From Novispirillum itersonii (GTDB lineage: Bacteria; Pseudomonadota; Alphaproteobacteria; Rhodospirillales; Rhodospirillaceae), in the NCBI RefSeq assembly GCF_014205675.1, contig NZ_JACIIX010000008.1:62001-126000 (forward strand): 64,000 bases of DNA, read 5' to 3'. The position numbers were made by a program, and so were the translations under genes. This document shows positions 54,022-61,714 of this stretch, piece after piece. Below the pieces are notes generated by a model. The model was not told the DNA's origin. It did not search any database and saw only the letters and a list, made by a program, of their open reading frames with translations. The stretch's first letter is position 1; each line of letters opens with the position of its first letter.

Positions 54022-55533
54022 TCAGCGGGTCAGCCAGTCCACCAGCAGGCGGACCCCGAACCCGGTGGCCCCCGCCGGAGCCCACGGCAGCGGGCGGCGG
54101 ATTTCTGACGGTCCGGCGATGTCGAGATGGGCAAAGGGAATGCTGTCCGGCACAAAGCGCGACAGGAACCGCGCCGCGTGCAGGGCATCGGGGATCAGCC
54201 GCGCAGCCGGGGCGCAGTGGCGCAGGTCGGCGGCGTCGGATTTCAGGGCCTCGTCCCAGCGGTCGCTGAGGGGCATCCGCCACAGGGCATCGCCGGTGCG
54301 GGTGGCGGAGTCGGTCAACGCCGCCGCCAGAGCATCCCCGGTGCTGTCATGGCGGCTGAACAGTCCGGCGTGATCGTGGCCAAGCGCAACGATGATGGAT
54401 CCGGTCAGGGTGGCCAGATCCACCACCGCAGACGGTTTCTCGGTGGCGCAGCCCCACGACAGGGCATCGGCCAGCACCAGACGGCCCTCGGCGTCGGTGT
54501 CGATCACCTCGACGCTCAGGCCGGAATGGGACGGCAGGATATCGCCGGGGCGGTAGGCATTGTCGCCGATGGCGTTTTCCGCCAGCGCCAGCAGGCCGGT
54601 GACGGAGACCGGGGCCCGTTGCCGGGCCAGCGCATGCAGGGTGCCGATCACGGCGGCGGCTCCGCCCATGTCGCCCTTCATCTCCTCCATGCCGCCCGCC
54701 GGTTTCAGGCAGACGCCGCCGGTGTCAAAGCACAGGCCCTTGCCGACCAGCAGGGTCGGGGCAACGCCCGCCGGTCCGCCGCGCCAGCGCAGCACCGCCA
54801 GCGCCGGGGGCGTGACGGAAGCCTGACCGACCGCCAGATGCAGGCCCATTCCGGCAGCGTGAAGATCCTTGGGGCCAAGGATTTCCACCTCCACCCCCAG
54901 CGCGGACAGGGCGCGGGCGCGGTCAAGGAAGGCCGGAACGGTCAGAATATTCGCGGGCAGGGTCTGAAGGTCGCGGGCCAGTTCCACCCCTTCGCACACC
55001 GCTTCCGCCGCCTGCCACAGGGCGGTGAGGGCGGCGGGGCTGCCGGTGCGCCAGTGCAGCGTGGTGACGGTCGGCGGCAGCGGGTCCGCCTTGGTGGCAT
55101 AGGTCGGGGCCTGCCACAGCCGCAGGCGCAGGGCGGACAGGCATTCCACCGCCGCCTCCGGCCCCAGCGGCAGGTCGAGATCCGCCCCACCGTCGCCAAG
55201 GCCGCGCAGGGCGACGGCCAGCGCCCCGCCCAGCGTGCGGGCCTGTGCCGGGGAACAGCCGCTGTCGGTGCCAACAATCAGGGTGGCGGCGGTCTGCGGC
55301 AGCAGGGCGGCGGGCAGGGCCACCACCTGTCCGGCCTTCAGCGGCAGCGGCGTGCCGGATTGGCGCAGGGCGGCGGTCAGGGCCGCCTGTTGATCTAAGG
55401 TGACAGAGGGCGGGAACTGTCCGTCGCTGCCGACCCCGATCACGGCAATCGCCGGGGCATCAGCCAGCGGGCGCGGGCTGCGCCGGGGCAGAATACGGAC
55501 GGTCGGACGGATCGGGGTGGGAAGCATCGGCAA
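54022..55533 (-). CDS. M17 leucyl aminopeptidase family protein (divergent paralogue)
   Basis: 503 residues. The C-terminal catalytic domain is M17: VGKGLCFDTGGVCLKPAGGMEEMKGDM in pieces (metal-binding Lys/Asp, about 265-290), then VIDTDAEGRLVLADAL (about 345). The canonical NTDAEGRL becomes DTDAEGRL. The N-terminal domain is poorly conserved relative to the neighbouring pepA. It probably removes N-terminal residues using two metals in the cytosol. It is the downstream member of a tandem pair, 67 bp after pepA, arising by old duplication. Confidence 0.9.
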   Translation of the reverse strand: MPMLPTPIRPTVRILPRRSPRPLADAPAIAVIGVGSDGQFPPSVTLDQQAALTAALRQSGTPLPLKAGQVVALPAALLPQTAATLIVGTDSGCSPAQARTLGGALAVALRGLGDGGADLDLPLGPEAAVECLSALRLRLWQAPTYATKADPLPPTVTTLHWRTGSPAALTALWQAAEAVCEGVELARDLQTLPANILTVPAFLDRARALSALGVEVEILGPKDLHAAGMGLHLAVGQASVTPPALAVLRWRGGPAGVAPTLLVGKGLCFDTGGVCLKPAGGMEEMKGDMGGAAAVIGTLHALARQRAPVSVTGLLALAENAIGDNAYRPGDILPSHSGLSVEVIDTDAEGRLVLADALSWGCATEKPSAVVDLATLTGSIIVALGHDHAGLFSRHDSTGDALAAALTDSATRTGDALWRMPLSDRWDEALKSDAADLRHCAPAARLIPDALHAARFLSRFVPDSIPFAHLDIAGPSEIRRPLPWAPAGATGFGVRLLVDWLTR

Positions 55534-55600
55534 GACCTGCGGATCAGGGGAGGGGGAAAGGAATGGGGGCGACCGAAGCCGCCCCCATCGTCATCGACGG

Positions 55601-57103
55601 TCAGCCTTCGTAGTGTTCGGCGACCAGATCGTTCAGCAGGCGCACACCGAAGGCGGTTGCCCCCTTCGGCACCACCGGCAGGTCCTTATTGGTCCAGGTG
55701 GTCCCGGCAATGTCCAGATGCGCCCACGGGGTATCGTTTTCGATGTAGCGCTTCAGGAACTGGGCGGCGGTGATGGAGCCGCCGTTACGGCCATCCCCGA
55801 CGTTCTTCATGTCGGCGATGTCAGACTTGATCAGCTTGTCGTAGGCATCGCCCAGCGGCATGCGCCAGACCTTCTCACCGGTGGCCTGCCCCTTTTTGAA
55901 CAGCTTGTCGGCGAGGTCGTCGCTGTTGGTGAACATCCCGGCATGCTCGCCGCCGAGGGCAACGATGATGGCGCCGGTCAGGGTGGCGAGGTCGATGATC
56001 GCCTTCGGCTTGTGCTCACGCTGGGCGTAGGTCAGCACATCGGCCAGCACCAGACGGCCTTCGGCGTCGGTGTTGATCACCTCGATGGTCTGGCCGCTCA
56101 TGGAGACGACGACGTCGCCCGGGCGCTGGGCATTGCCGGACGGCATGTTTTCCACCAGACCGATCAGGCCGACGACGTTGGCCTTGGCCTTGCGGCTGGC
56201 CAGCGCGTGCATCAGGCCGGTGACGACCCCGGCACCGCCCATGTCCCACTTCATGTCTTCCATGCCACCGGCCGGCTTCAGGCAGATGCCGCCGGTGTCA
56301 AAGCACACGCCCTTGCCGACGAAGGCCACCGGGGCTTCGCCCTTGGTGCCGCCGGTCCATTCCATGATCACGGTCTGGCTTTCGCGGACGGAGCCCTGAC
56401 CGACGCCGAGCAGGGCGTGCATGCCCAGCTTCTTCATCTCTTTTTCGCCGAGGACCGTCACCTTGACGCCCAGCTTTTCCAGCTTCTGGCATTCCTTGGC
56501 GAATTCCTCTGGCCCGAGGATGTTGGCCGGTTCGCTTTGCAGGTTGCGGGTCAGGAACACCCCTTCAGCGACGGCGTCCAGCGGGGCGAAAGCTTCCTTG
56601 GCATCCTTGCCGATGTCGCTGGCGACGGTGAAGGTGGTGACCTTCGGCTTGTCGTCCTTCTTCTCGGTCGCTTCGGAGCGGTACTTGTCGAAGCGGTAGG
56701 AGCGCAGCAGCGCCCCGAACCCGATCCGGGCAGCGGCTTCGGCGGTGGTGACGGCGGCACCGTCGATACCGTCGAGGGCGAACAGCACTTCGTCATCCTG
56801 GGTGGCGACGGCGGCGGCATAGGCCGCGCCGCCGATACGTTCCCACGCCGCGACATCGGCCTTGGCGGCATCGCCCAGCCCGACGACGACCAGACGGGAC
56901 AGGGTGGTGCCCGCCGGGGCAAGGACGGTCAGGGTCTGTTCGGCCTTGCCGTCAAACTTGGCGGCCTCCAGCGCCCGCGACAGCGCGCCGTTTCCGGCGT
57001 CGTCAAGGGATTTGGCGGCGGCGGTCAGGGTGCGGTCGGCCAGAACGCCGACGATCACGGTGCCGGTGGCGGGCAGGCCGGATTTGGCAAAACGGATTTT
57101 CAT
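55601..57103 (-). CDS. pepA: Leucyl aminopeptidase (M17)
   Basis: 500 residues, usual length. The metal and catalytic motifs are intact: VGKGVCFDTGGICLKPAGGMEDMKWDM in pieces (about 248-275) and VINTDAEGRLVLADVL (about 335). It is a cytosolic hexameric zinc/manganese aminopeptidase acting in peptide turnover; in some bacteria the PepA homologue also binds DNA (XerA). It lies upstream of its divergent paralogue in a likely two-gene operon. Confidence 0.96.
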   Translation of the reverse strand: MKIRFAKSGLPATGTVIVGVLADRTLTAAAKSLDDAGNGALSRALEAAKFDGKAEQTLTVLAPAGTTLSRLVVVGLGDAAKADVAAWERIGGAAYAAAVATQDDEVLFALDGIDGAAVTTAEAAARIGFGALLRSYRFDKYRSEATEKKDDKPKVTTFTVASDIGKDAKEAFAPLDAVAEGVFLTRNLQSEPANILGPEEFAKECQKLEKLGVKVTVLGEKEMKKLGMHALLGVGQGSVRESQTVIMEWTGGTKGEAPVAFVGKGVCFDTGGICLKPAGGMEDMKWDMGGAGVVTGLMHALASRKAKANVVGLIGLVENMPSGNAQRPGDVVVSMSGQTIEVINTDAEGRLVLADVLTYAQREHKPKAIIDLATLTGAIIVALGGEHAGMFTNSDDLADKLFKKGQATGEKVWRMPLGDAYDKLIKSDIADMKNVGDGRNGGSITAAQFLKRYIENDTPWAHLDIAGTTWTNKDLPVVPKGATAFGVRLLNDLVAEHYEG

Positions 57104-57231
57104 GGTCGGGAAGTCTCCTCAGTGGACCGGCGGCAGAACGGGCCGGTCGGGACACGTCCGGCAGATCTGGCGGTCTGCCGGAGAAAAACAGCTCGGACAG
57201 GACTCTAATGCTTTTCCCGACAATGAAAAGG

Positions 57232-57259
57232 GGGCGCGAAGCATAACAGCATCGCGCCC
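57232..57259 (-). terminator. Terminator of the ECF41 sigma operon
   Basis: On the minus strand GGGCGCGA and TCGCGCCC form an 8-bp stem with a 12-nt loop, followed by CCTTTTC, about 37 bp after the sigma factor stop. Confidence 0.65.
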
Positions 57260-57295
57260 TGCACCGGGGATCTGGGCGGAAACCTATCCGAAAGG

Positions 57296-58210
57296 TTAGT
57301 TGAGCAGGGCCGACACCGCCGACAGGGTGGTCTGTTTGTCGGGATTGGCGATCATGTAGACCGCCTGAAGGTGGTGCCCCTGCGCCATAAAGCCGAGGAT
57401 GTCGGTGCGGTCGGGGCGGATCACCACCGCGCCGGGGGCGCCGTTGATCAGGCAGGGCACCACGCGGGCCCCGGCCCCGGCCTTGCGGGCCACGCCAAGG
57501 GTAAAGCGGCTGATGGCATCGGGGCCGTGGATCGGGTTCAGGGCGGCGATCACCTTGCCGCCGCCATCGGACAGCAGCACCGCGTCGCTGGTGAACAGCC
57601 GCACCAGCCGGTCATAATCGGCGGTGTCCACCGCCCGGGCGAATTCCTGCGCCAGATGGCCGATGGTGCGGGCCTGCACCGGCGACACGGTGGCCGGTTC
57701 GGTCCCCACCTTCAGGCGGGCGCGGTGCACCAGCTGGCGGCAGGCGGTGGCGGTGGTCTGAAGCACCGGCGCGATCTCGGCGTAATCCATGTCCAGCACA
57801 TCGCGCAGCAGGAAGGCGGCGCGCTGGTCCGGCGTCAGCCGTTCCAGCACCACCAGAAAGGCATAGGACAGGGTTTCGCCCCGCTGATCCGCCGGAAGCG
57901 GGCCGGGGGTGGAGAGGGGGGACGGCAGAGGGGCGAGGTCGGGTTCCGGCAGCCAGTGGCCGACATAGTCGGTGGCGGCCCGTTTCCGCGCCCGCAGCCG
58001 GTCCAGCGCCAGACGGGTGACGATGGTGGTCAGCAGCGCCTGCGGCGACCGGACCGGCTGATCCCCGTCCGCCGCCACCGCCCACTTCAGCCAGGCATCC
58101 TGAAGGACATCATCAGCGTCACTGAAGCTGCCGAGCAGGCGGTAGGCCAGCATCCGCAGGCGTGGGCGTTCCTGCGTATAGGTGGTCAGGGCGGGGACGG
58201 CGGGGGACAT
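57296..58210 (-). CDS. ECF41 RNA polymerase sigma factor (SigJ-like) with SnoaL-type C-terminal domain
   Basis: 304 residues. Sigma region 2 is MLAYRLLGSFSDADDVLQDAWLKW (about 19-42) and region 4 is about 120-170 (LTPDQRAAFLLRDVLDMDYAEIA). The C-terminal SnoaL-like extension regulates activity in place of an anti-sigma factor. All three ECF41 hallmark motifs are present: WLPEP in the linker (about 87), SDGGGK (about 216) and NPDK (about 291). ECF41 genes are characteristically beside carboxymuconolactone decarboxylase, oxidoreductase or epimerase genes, and such a gene sits 21 bp upstream here. It therefore probably controls its own operon. Confidence 0.95.
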   Translation of the reverse strand: MSPAVPALTTYTQERPRLRMLAYRLLGSFSDADDVLQDAWLKWAVAADGDQPVRSPQALLTTIVTRLALDRLRARKRAATDYVGHWLPEPDLAPLPSPLSTPGPLPADQRGETLSYAFLVVLERLTPDQRAAFLLRDVLDMDYAEIAPVLQTTATACRQLVHRARLKVGTEPATVSPVQARTIGHLAQEFARAVDTADYDRLVRLFTSDAVLLSDGGGKVIAALNPIHGPDAISRFTLGVARKAGAGARVVPCLINGAPGAVVIRPDRTDILGFMAQGHHLQAVYMIANPDKQTTLSAVSALLN

Positions 58211-58231
58211 GGCGGGCTCCGGTGTCAGGAC

Positions 58232-58702
58232 TCAGGCGGCGCTGTGGTCCGGCTGGGCATGACTGTACCCGGCCCGGCCAACCCGGTTCCAGGCATTCAT
58301 CATGGCGGTGATCATGATCAGGGTGCCGATATCCTGTTCCGGGTAATGCAGCCGCAGCCGGGCCAGACGGGTATCGGTTTCCGCCTCGTCCATGCCCCGG
58401 GTCAGGCCGTCGGCCCAGCCGATCGCCTCCTTCTCGGCATCGGTCAGCAGCGGGCTGGCCTGCCAGTCATCCCCGGCCATCAGGGTCAGGGTTTCGGCAG
58501 GGATGCCGTCTTCGGTGCCTTCCCCACTGTGCTTCTCAATGCAGAACAGGCAACCGTTGAGGTGAGAAATCTTCAGGTCCATCAGGTGCTTCAGGCGCTT
58601 GCCGAAGCGGGTTTTGTCCAGCATCAGGGTCACGGAATACAGGGTGGTGGCCAGCACCGGATTGGTGGCGCGGATGTCAAAGCGGGTGGTCAGGGCAGTC
58701 AT
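58232..58702 (-). CDS. AhpD-like carboxymuconolactone decarboxylase family protein, ECF41 partner
   Basis: 156 residues from ATG 58702 (AAGGAT upstream). The redox/active-site segment reads NGCLFCIEKHSGEG (CxxC-x3-H, about 49-56), as in AhpD-type peroxidase or disulfide proteins. Residues LLTDAEKEAIGWADGLTRG follow the family helix. Its gene is the first of the operon with the ECF41 sigma factor and is preceded by an ECF41-type promoter. Redox-stress sensing or detoxification is likely; the natural substrate of ECF41-linked CMDs is unknown. Confidence 0.92.
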   Translation of the reverse strand: MTALTTRFDIRATNPVLATTLYSVTLMLDKTRFGKRLKHLMDLKISHLNGCLFCIEKHSGEGTEDGIPAETLTLMAGDDWQASPLLTDAEKEAIGWADGLTRGMDEAETDTRLARLRLHYPEQDIGTLIMITAMMNAWNRVGRAGYSHAQPDHSAA

Positions 58703-58759
58703 CGGGGATGATCCTTGTGACAGAGGAGACCGCCGGAGGAAGCGGCCTTTCACCGGTCA

Positions 58760-58786
58760 GACGCGCCGGGCAGGGCCGGTGTGACA
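58760..58786 (-). promoter_or_regulatory. ECF41-type promoter
   Basis: On the minus strand TGTCACA (58786-58780) and CGTC (58763-58760) are separated by 16 bp, matching the known ECF41 promoter pattern. It lies 58 bp before the AhpD-like start codon, directly upstream of the sigma operon, implying autoregulation. Confidence 0.75.
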
Positions 58787-58865
58787 GGCCCGGTGAAAAA
58801 AACGGAAATTCCCTGAAAAAATCATGAGCATACTGCCGGAGAGTGCGGTATCCGGGGGCACCGTG

Positions 58866-58874
58866 TGCTATACT
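58866..58874 (+). promoter_or_regulatory. Extended -10 promoter of the small secreted protein gene
   Basis: TGCTATACT is an extended -10 element with no clear -35. It would start transcription near 58881, about 22 nt before the GTG start codon, leaving just room for the AAGGAGGT ribosome site. Confidence 0.45.
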
Positions 58875-58902
58875 GAAACCACCGGACGTAAGGAGGTATA
58901 CC

Positions 58903-59316
58903 GTGTCCAAGGTCTTGAACCGGTTGCGGATGGGCGTGGCTGTGGCCCTGCTGGCGCTGGCGGCGGGAACAGCCGGGGCGCAGGCCGCTGACTACACCTG
59001 GATCAACGATCCTCCGCCGGGTCTGGTCGGAACCTGGGTGATCCGTGGGCAGTCGTGCGCGGATGAGAACAGTCAGGTGCTGATTTTCTCCGACGGCGGA
59101 TACCGTTGGCGGCAGACGCGGACGGAATGGGGCTTCGCCCGTGGCCGCTTCAGCTGGGACCGGGGCAGCCCCAACACCTTCTTCCGGGTGCAGCGCTTCG
59201 TGCAGCAGGAAGACCCGGACTTTCAGTTTATCGTCACCGGGCCGGAAATGCGGAAATACACCTTCGGGTCCGGCAAGGTGACCTATTATGACCGCTGCCC
59301 GGACCAGAAGGGCTGA
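58903..59316 (+). CDS. Small secreted protein of unknown function
   Basis: 137 residues from GTG 58903, with the ideal ribosome site AAGGAGGT seven bases upstream. Residues 1-28 form a Sec signal peptide (VAVALLALAAGTAGAQAA), so the product is periplasmic or secreted. The mature domain is small and beta-rich, with two cysteines (GQSCADENSQ and YYDRCPDQ) that could form a disulfide. It also has WVIRG and YRWRQTRTEWGFARGRFSW, resembling small lipocalin-like or DUF-type periplasmic proteins. No family is assigned. The LysR gene begins four bases after its stop, so they may be co-transcribed. Confidence 0.75.
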   Translation: MSKVLNRLRMGVAVALLALAAGTAGAQAADYTWINDPPPGLVGTWVIRGQSCADENSQVLIFSDGGYRWRQTRTEWGFARGRFSWDRGSPNTFFRVQRFVQQEDPDFQFIVTGPEMRKYTFGSGKVTYYDRCPDQKG

Positions 59317-59319
59317 GCG

Positions 59320-60228
59320 ATGTCCTTCCGCACCCTGCGGACCTTCCGGGCGATTGGCCGGTGTGGCAGCTTTGCCGCCGCCGCCCGCCAGCTTGGCCTG
59401 ACCCAGTCAGCGGTCAGCATGCAGATCCGGGCGCTGGAAGAGCATGTCGGCACCGATCTGTTTGACCGCAGCCATCACCGCCCGCGCCTGAACAGTGCCG
59501 GGCGGCTGGTGCTGGAACGGGTGGAAGACCTGCTGGATGCCTACGACCGGCTGGGGGATGGACTGGGCGGTCAGGCGGTGCCGGATGGGCCGCTGCGGAT
59601 CGGGTCGATTCAGACCGCGCTGGTGGAGGTGATGCCGCTGGTGCTGCGCCGGGTGCAGAGCGATTATCCCGGCATCCGCCCCACGGTGTTGACCGGCCTG
59701 TCGGCGGAACTGGTGGCGCGGCTGGATCAGGGCGAGTTCGATATGGTGGTGGTGACGGAACCCCCTTCGCCGCCGCCGCAGTGGCTGGAATTCACCCGGA
59801 TCCGGCAGGAGCAGTTTTATGTGCTGGCCCCGGCCGGACACCCGGAACCGCCGCTGGCGGACGGGCCGGAGGATGCCCGCTGGCTGCGGTCTTTGCCTTA
59901 TCTTCAGTTCGACCGCTCCGCCTGGGCCGGACAGCAGCTGGATGCGGTGATGCGCCAGCGCGGGCTGGATGTGCAGGCGACCATGCAGTTTGATTCCCTG
60001 ACCGCCGCATTGGTGATGGTGGAAGCCGGACTTGGGGTCTCGGTGGCGCCATTGTCGGCGCAGCGGGTGCAGGCGGTACAGGGGCGGGTGCGGCTGATTC
60101 CTTTCGGGGATCCGCCGATGATGCGGCATGTCGGCGTCATGCAGCGGCGTGACCACCCCCGCCAGCAGGCGGTTGCGGTGGTGACGGGGATCCTGCGGCA
60201 GCTTGAGGCCGATCTTCAGAAAAATTGA
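59320..60228 (+). CDS. LysR family transcriptional regulator
   Basis: 302 residues. The helix-turn-helix is FRAIGRCGSFAAAARQLGL with TQSAVSMQIRALEEHVGTDLF and the wing NSAGRLVLERVEDL. The co-inducer domain spans about 90-295. It starts four bases after the small secreted protein gene and is followed 105 bp later by an AEC transporter gene on the same strand, a probable target. Effector unknown. Confidence 0.93.
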   Translation: MSFRTLRTFRAIGRCGSFAAAARQLGLTQSAVSMQIRALEEHVGTDLFDRSHHRPRLNSAGRLVLERVEDLLDAYDRLGDGLGGQAVPDGPLRIGSIQTALVEVMPLVLRRVQSDYPGIRPTVLTGLSAELVARLDQGEFDMVVVTEPPSPPPQWLEFTRIRQEQFYVLAPAGHPEPPLADGPEDARWLRSLPYLQFDRSAWAGQQLDAVMRQRGLDVQATMQFDSLTAALVMVEAGLGVSVAPLSAQRVQAVQGRVRLIPFGDPPMMRHVGVMQRRDHPRQQAVAVVTGILRQLEADLQKN

Positions 60229-60333
60229 CGATAACCTTCATGATTATGAATTTTGCATGAAGTCTGTTCCGGCCCATAGTGGGGCATCCGGGCGGTGCCG
60301 TCCGGCTCCGTGGCCTGTTGCGAGACTCCCCCC

Positions 60334-61281
60334 ATGATCGCCGTTCTGAATGCCCTGATCCCGATTGCCGTGCTGATCTTCTGCGGCTGGCTGCTGAAAA
60401 GCCGGTCCCTGCTGCCGGACGCCTTCTGGGGTGGTCTGGAAAAGCTGACCTATTATATTCTGACCCCGGCGCTGCTGGTGCATGTGCTGGCCGGGCCGAA
60501 GGCCGGGGGCAAGGCGGTGCTGCCTGCCCAGTGGGCCGACCTGATGACGGTGGTGTGGCTGACCCTGATCGGCTGTGCCGCCGGGCTGTGGGTGCTGGCA
60601 CTGGTGTTCCGGCGCTGGAACCGGCCGACCTTCACTTCGGTGTTTCAGGGCGGGGTGCGGTTCAACACCTTTGTCGGGCTGGCGGTGGCCGATGGCCTGC
60701 TGGGGCGGGACGGCGTGGCGATGACCGCACTGGCCGCCGGGGCGATGATCGTGCTGATCAATGTGCTGTGCGTTGCCACCCTGACCCTTGCGGTCGGCGG
60801 CGGCGGCAGTCTGGCCACCCGTCTGAAGGTGATCCCGAAGGAACTGGTGCGCAATCCACTGATCATCGCCTGCCTGATCGGGGCGGTGTTTACCGCCACC
60901 GGTACTACGTTGCCGGTGTCGATAGACGGGGTGTTCAAGATTTTCGGCGATGCCGGATTGCCGATGGCGCTGCTGGCGGTGGGGGCGGGCATCCGCTTCG
61001 GGGGCGAAGCGCGGGCGGTGGGGTCGGAGATTTTGGCCTCGGCGGTGCAGTTTATCGCCAAGCCGCTGATTGCCTATGCGCTGGGGACCAGCTTTGGCCT
61101 GACCGGAACCGCACTGGTGGTCGTGGTGCTGCTGATGGCGCTGCCGACCGCTCCGTCGGCCTATATTCTGGCGCGGCAGATGGGGGGTGATGCCCCGGTG
61201 ATGGCGCGGATCATTTCTGCCCAGACCGTCGGGGCCTTCCTGACCCTGCCTGTAACCCTGTGGCTGCTGGGGTTGACCTGA
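60334..61281 (+). CDS. AEC (auxin efflux carrier) family transporter
   Basis: 315 residues from ATG 60334. About ten membrane helices, starting AVLNALIPIAVLIFCGWLLKS and LTYYILTPALLVHVLAG. The second half has IPKELVRNPLIIACLIGAVF and ALLAVGAGIRFGG, matching the internal symmetry of AEC carriers. Bacterial members carry dicarboxylates such as malate or malonate. It lies downstream of the LysR gene. Substrate not determinable. Confidence 0.92.
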   Translation: MIAVLNALIPIAVLIFCGWLLKSRSLLPDAFWGGLEKLTYYILTPALLVHVLAGPKAGGKAVLPAQWADLMTVVWLTLIGCAAGLWVLALVFRRWNRPTFTSVFQGGVRFNTFVGLAVADGLLGRDGVAMTALAAGAMIVLINVLCVATLTLAVGGGGSLATRLKVIPKELVRNPLIIACLIGAVFTATGTTLPVSIDGVFKIFGDAGLPMALLAVGAGIRFGGEARAVGSEILASAVQFIAKPLIAYALGTSFGLTGTALVVVVLLMALPTAPSAYILARQMGGDAPVMARIISAQTVGAFLTLPVTLWLLGLT

Positions 61282-61298
61282 CTGGGATGGGGGTCCGG

Positions 61299-61514
61299 TT
61301 AGGCCTGTTCCTCGCAGGTCCGGCGGATGCCATCGCGGTAATGCGACTGATAGTGCAGATGCAGGGTCAGGATGCCGCCGAAGATCAGAGCGGGGATGCC
61401 GATCGACATCAGGCCATGCGATGGCAGCAGCGACAGCATCACCACTGACAGGCTGATGCTCAGCGGCATTGCCAGCGCCAGCGCGCCGAGAAGAAGAACG
61501 GTCAACAGGGGCAT
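61299..61514 (-). CDS. Small two-helix membrane protein
   Basis: 71 residues from ATG 61514 (GAGAGGTATC upstream). It has two hydrophobic helices, LLTVLLLGALALAMPLSISL and GLMSIGIPALIFGGILTL, then a basic-histidine tail LHLHYQSHYRDGIRRTCEEQA. No family recognised. It is convergent with the AEC gene (17 bp apart) and divergent from the molybdoenzyme gene. The good ribosome site and codon use suggest it is real. Confidence 0.6.
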   Translation of the reverse strand: MPLLTVLLLGALALAMPLSISLSVVMLSLLPSHGLMSIGIPALIFGGILTLHLHYQSHYRDGIRRTCEEQA

Positions 61515-61714
61515 GATACCTCTCTTTCGCGGGGGAACCGCTGCCCGGTACATGCAGGGCCGTGTACATACGGTGCGCCTGATTATGTCATCCTGCAAGC
61601 ACGCTGTGCGTGTCACCCTGATGACATTTGTCAGTCTGTTGTTTTCGTGGAAACGCCTGAAGGCATGGGGTACCGTCAGCGGCACAGGACGGTGTCCGGA
61701 ACAGGAGACGGCAG

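Noticed and set aside
58716-58722. Second TGTCACA motif near the AhpD-like start
   Set aside because: No CGTC lies 16 bp downstream; the sequence there reads ACTG, so it is not an ECF41 promoter.
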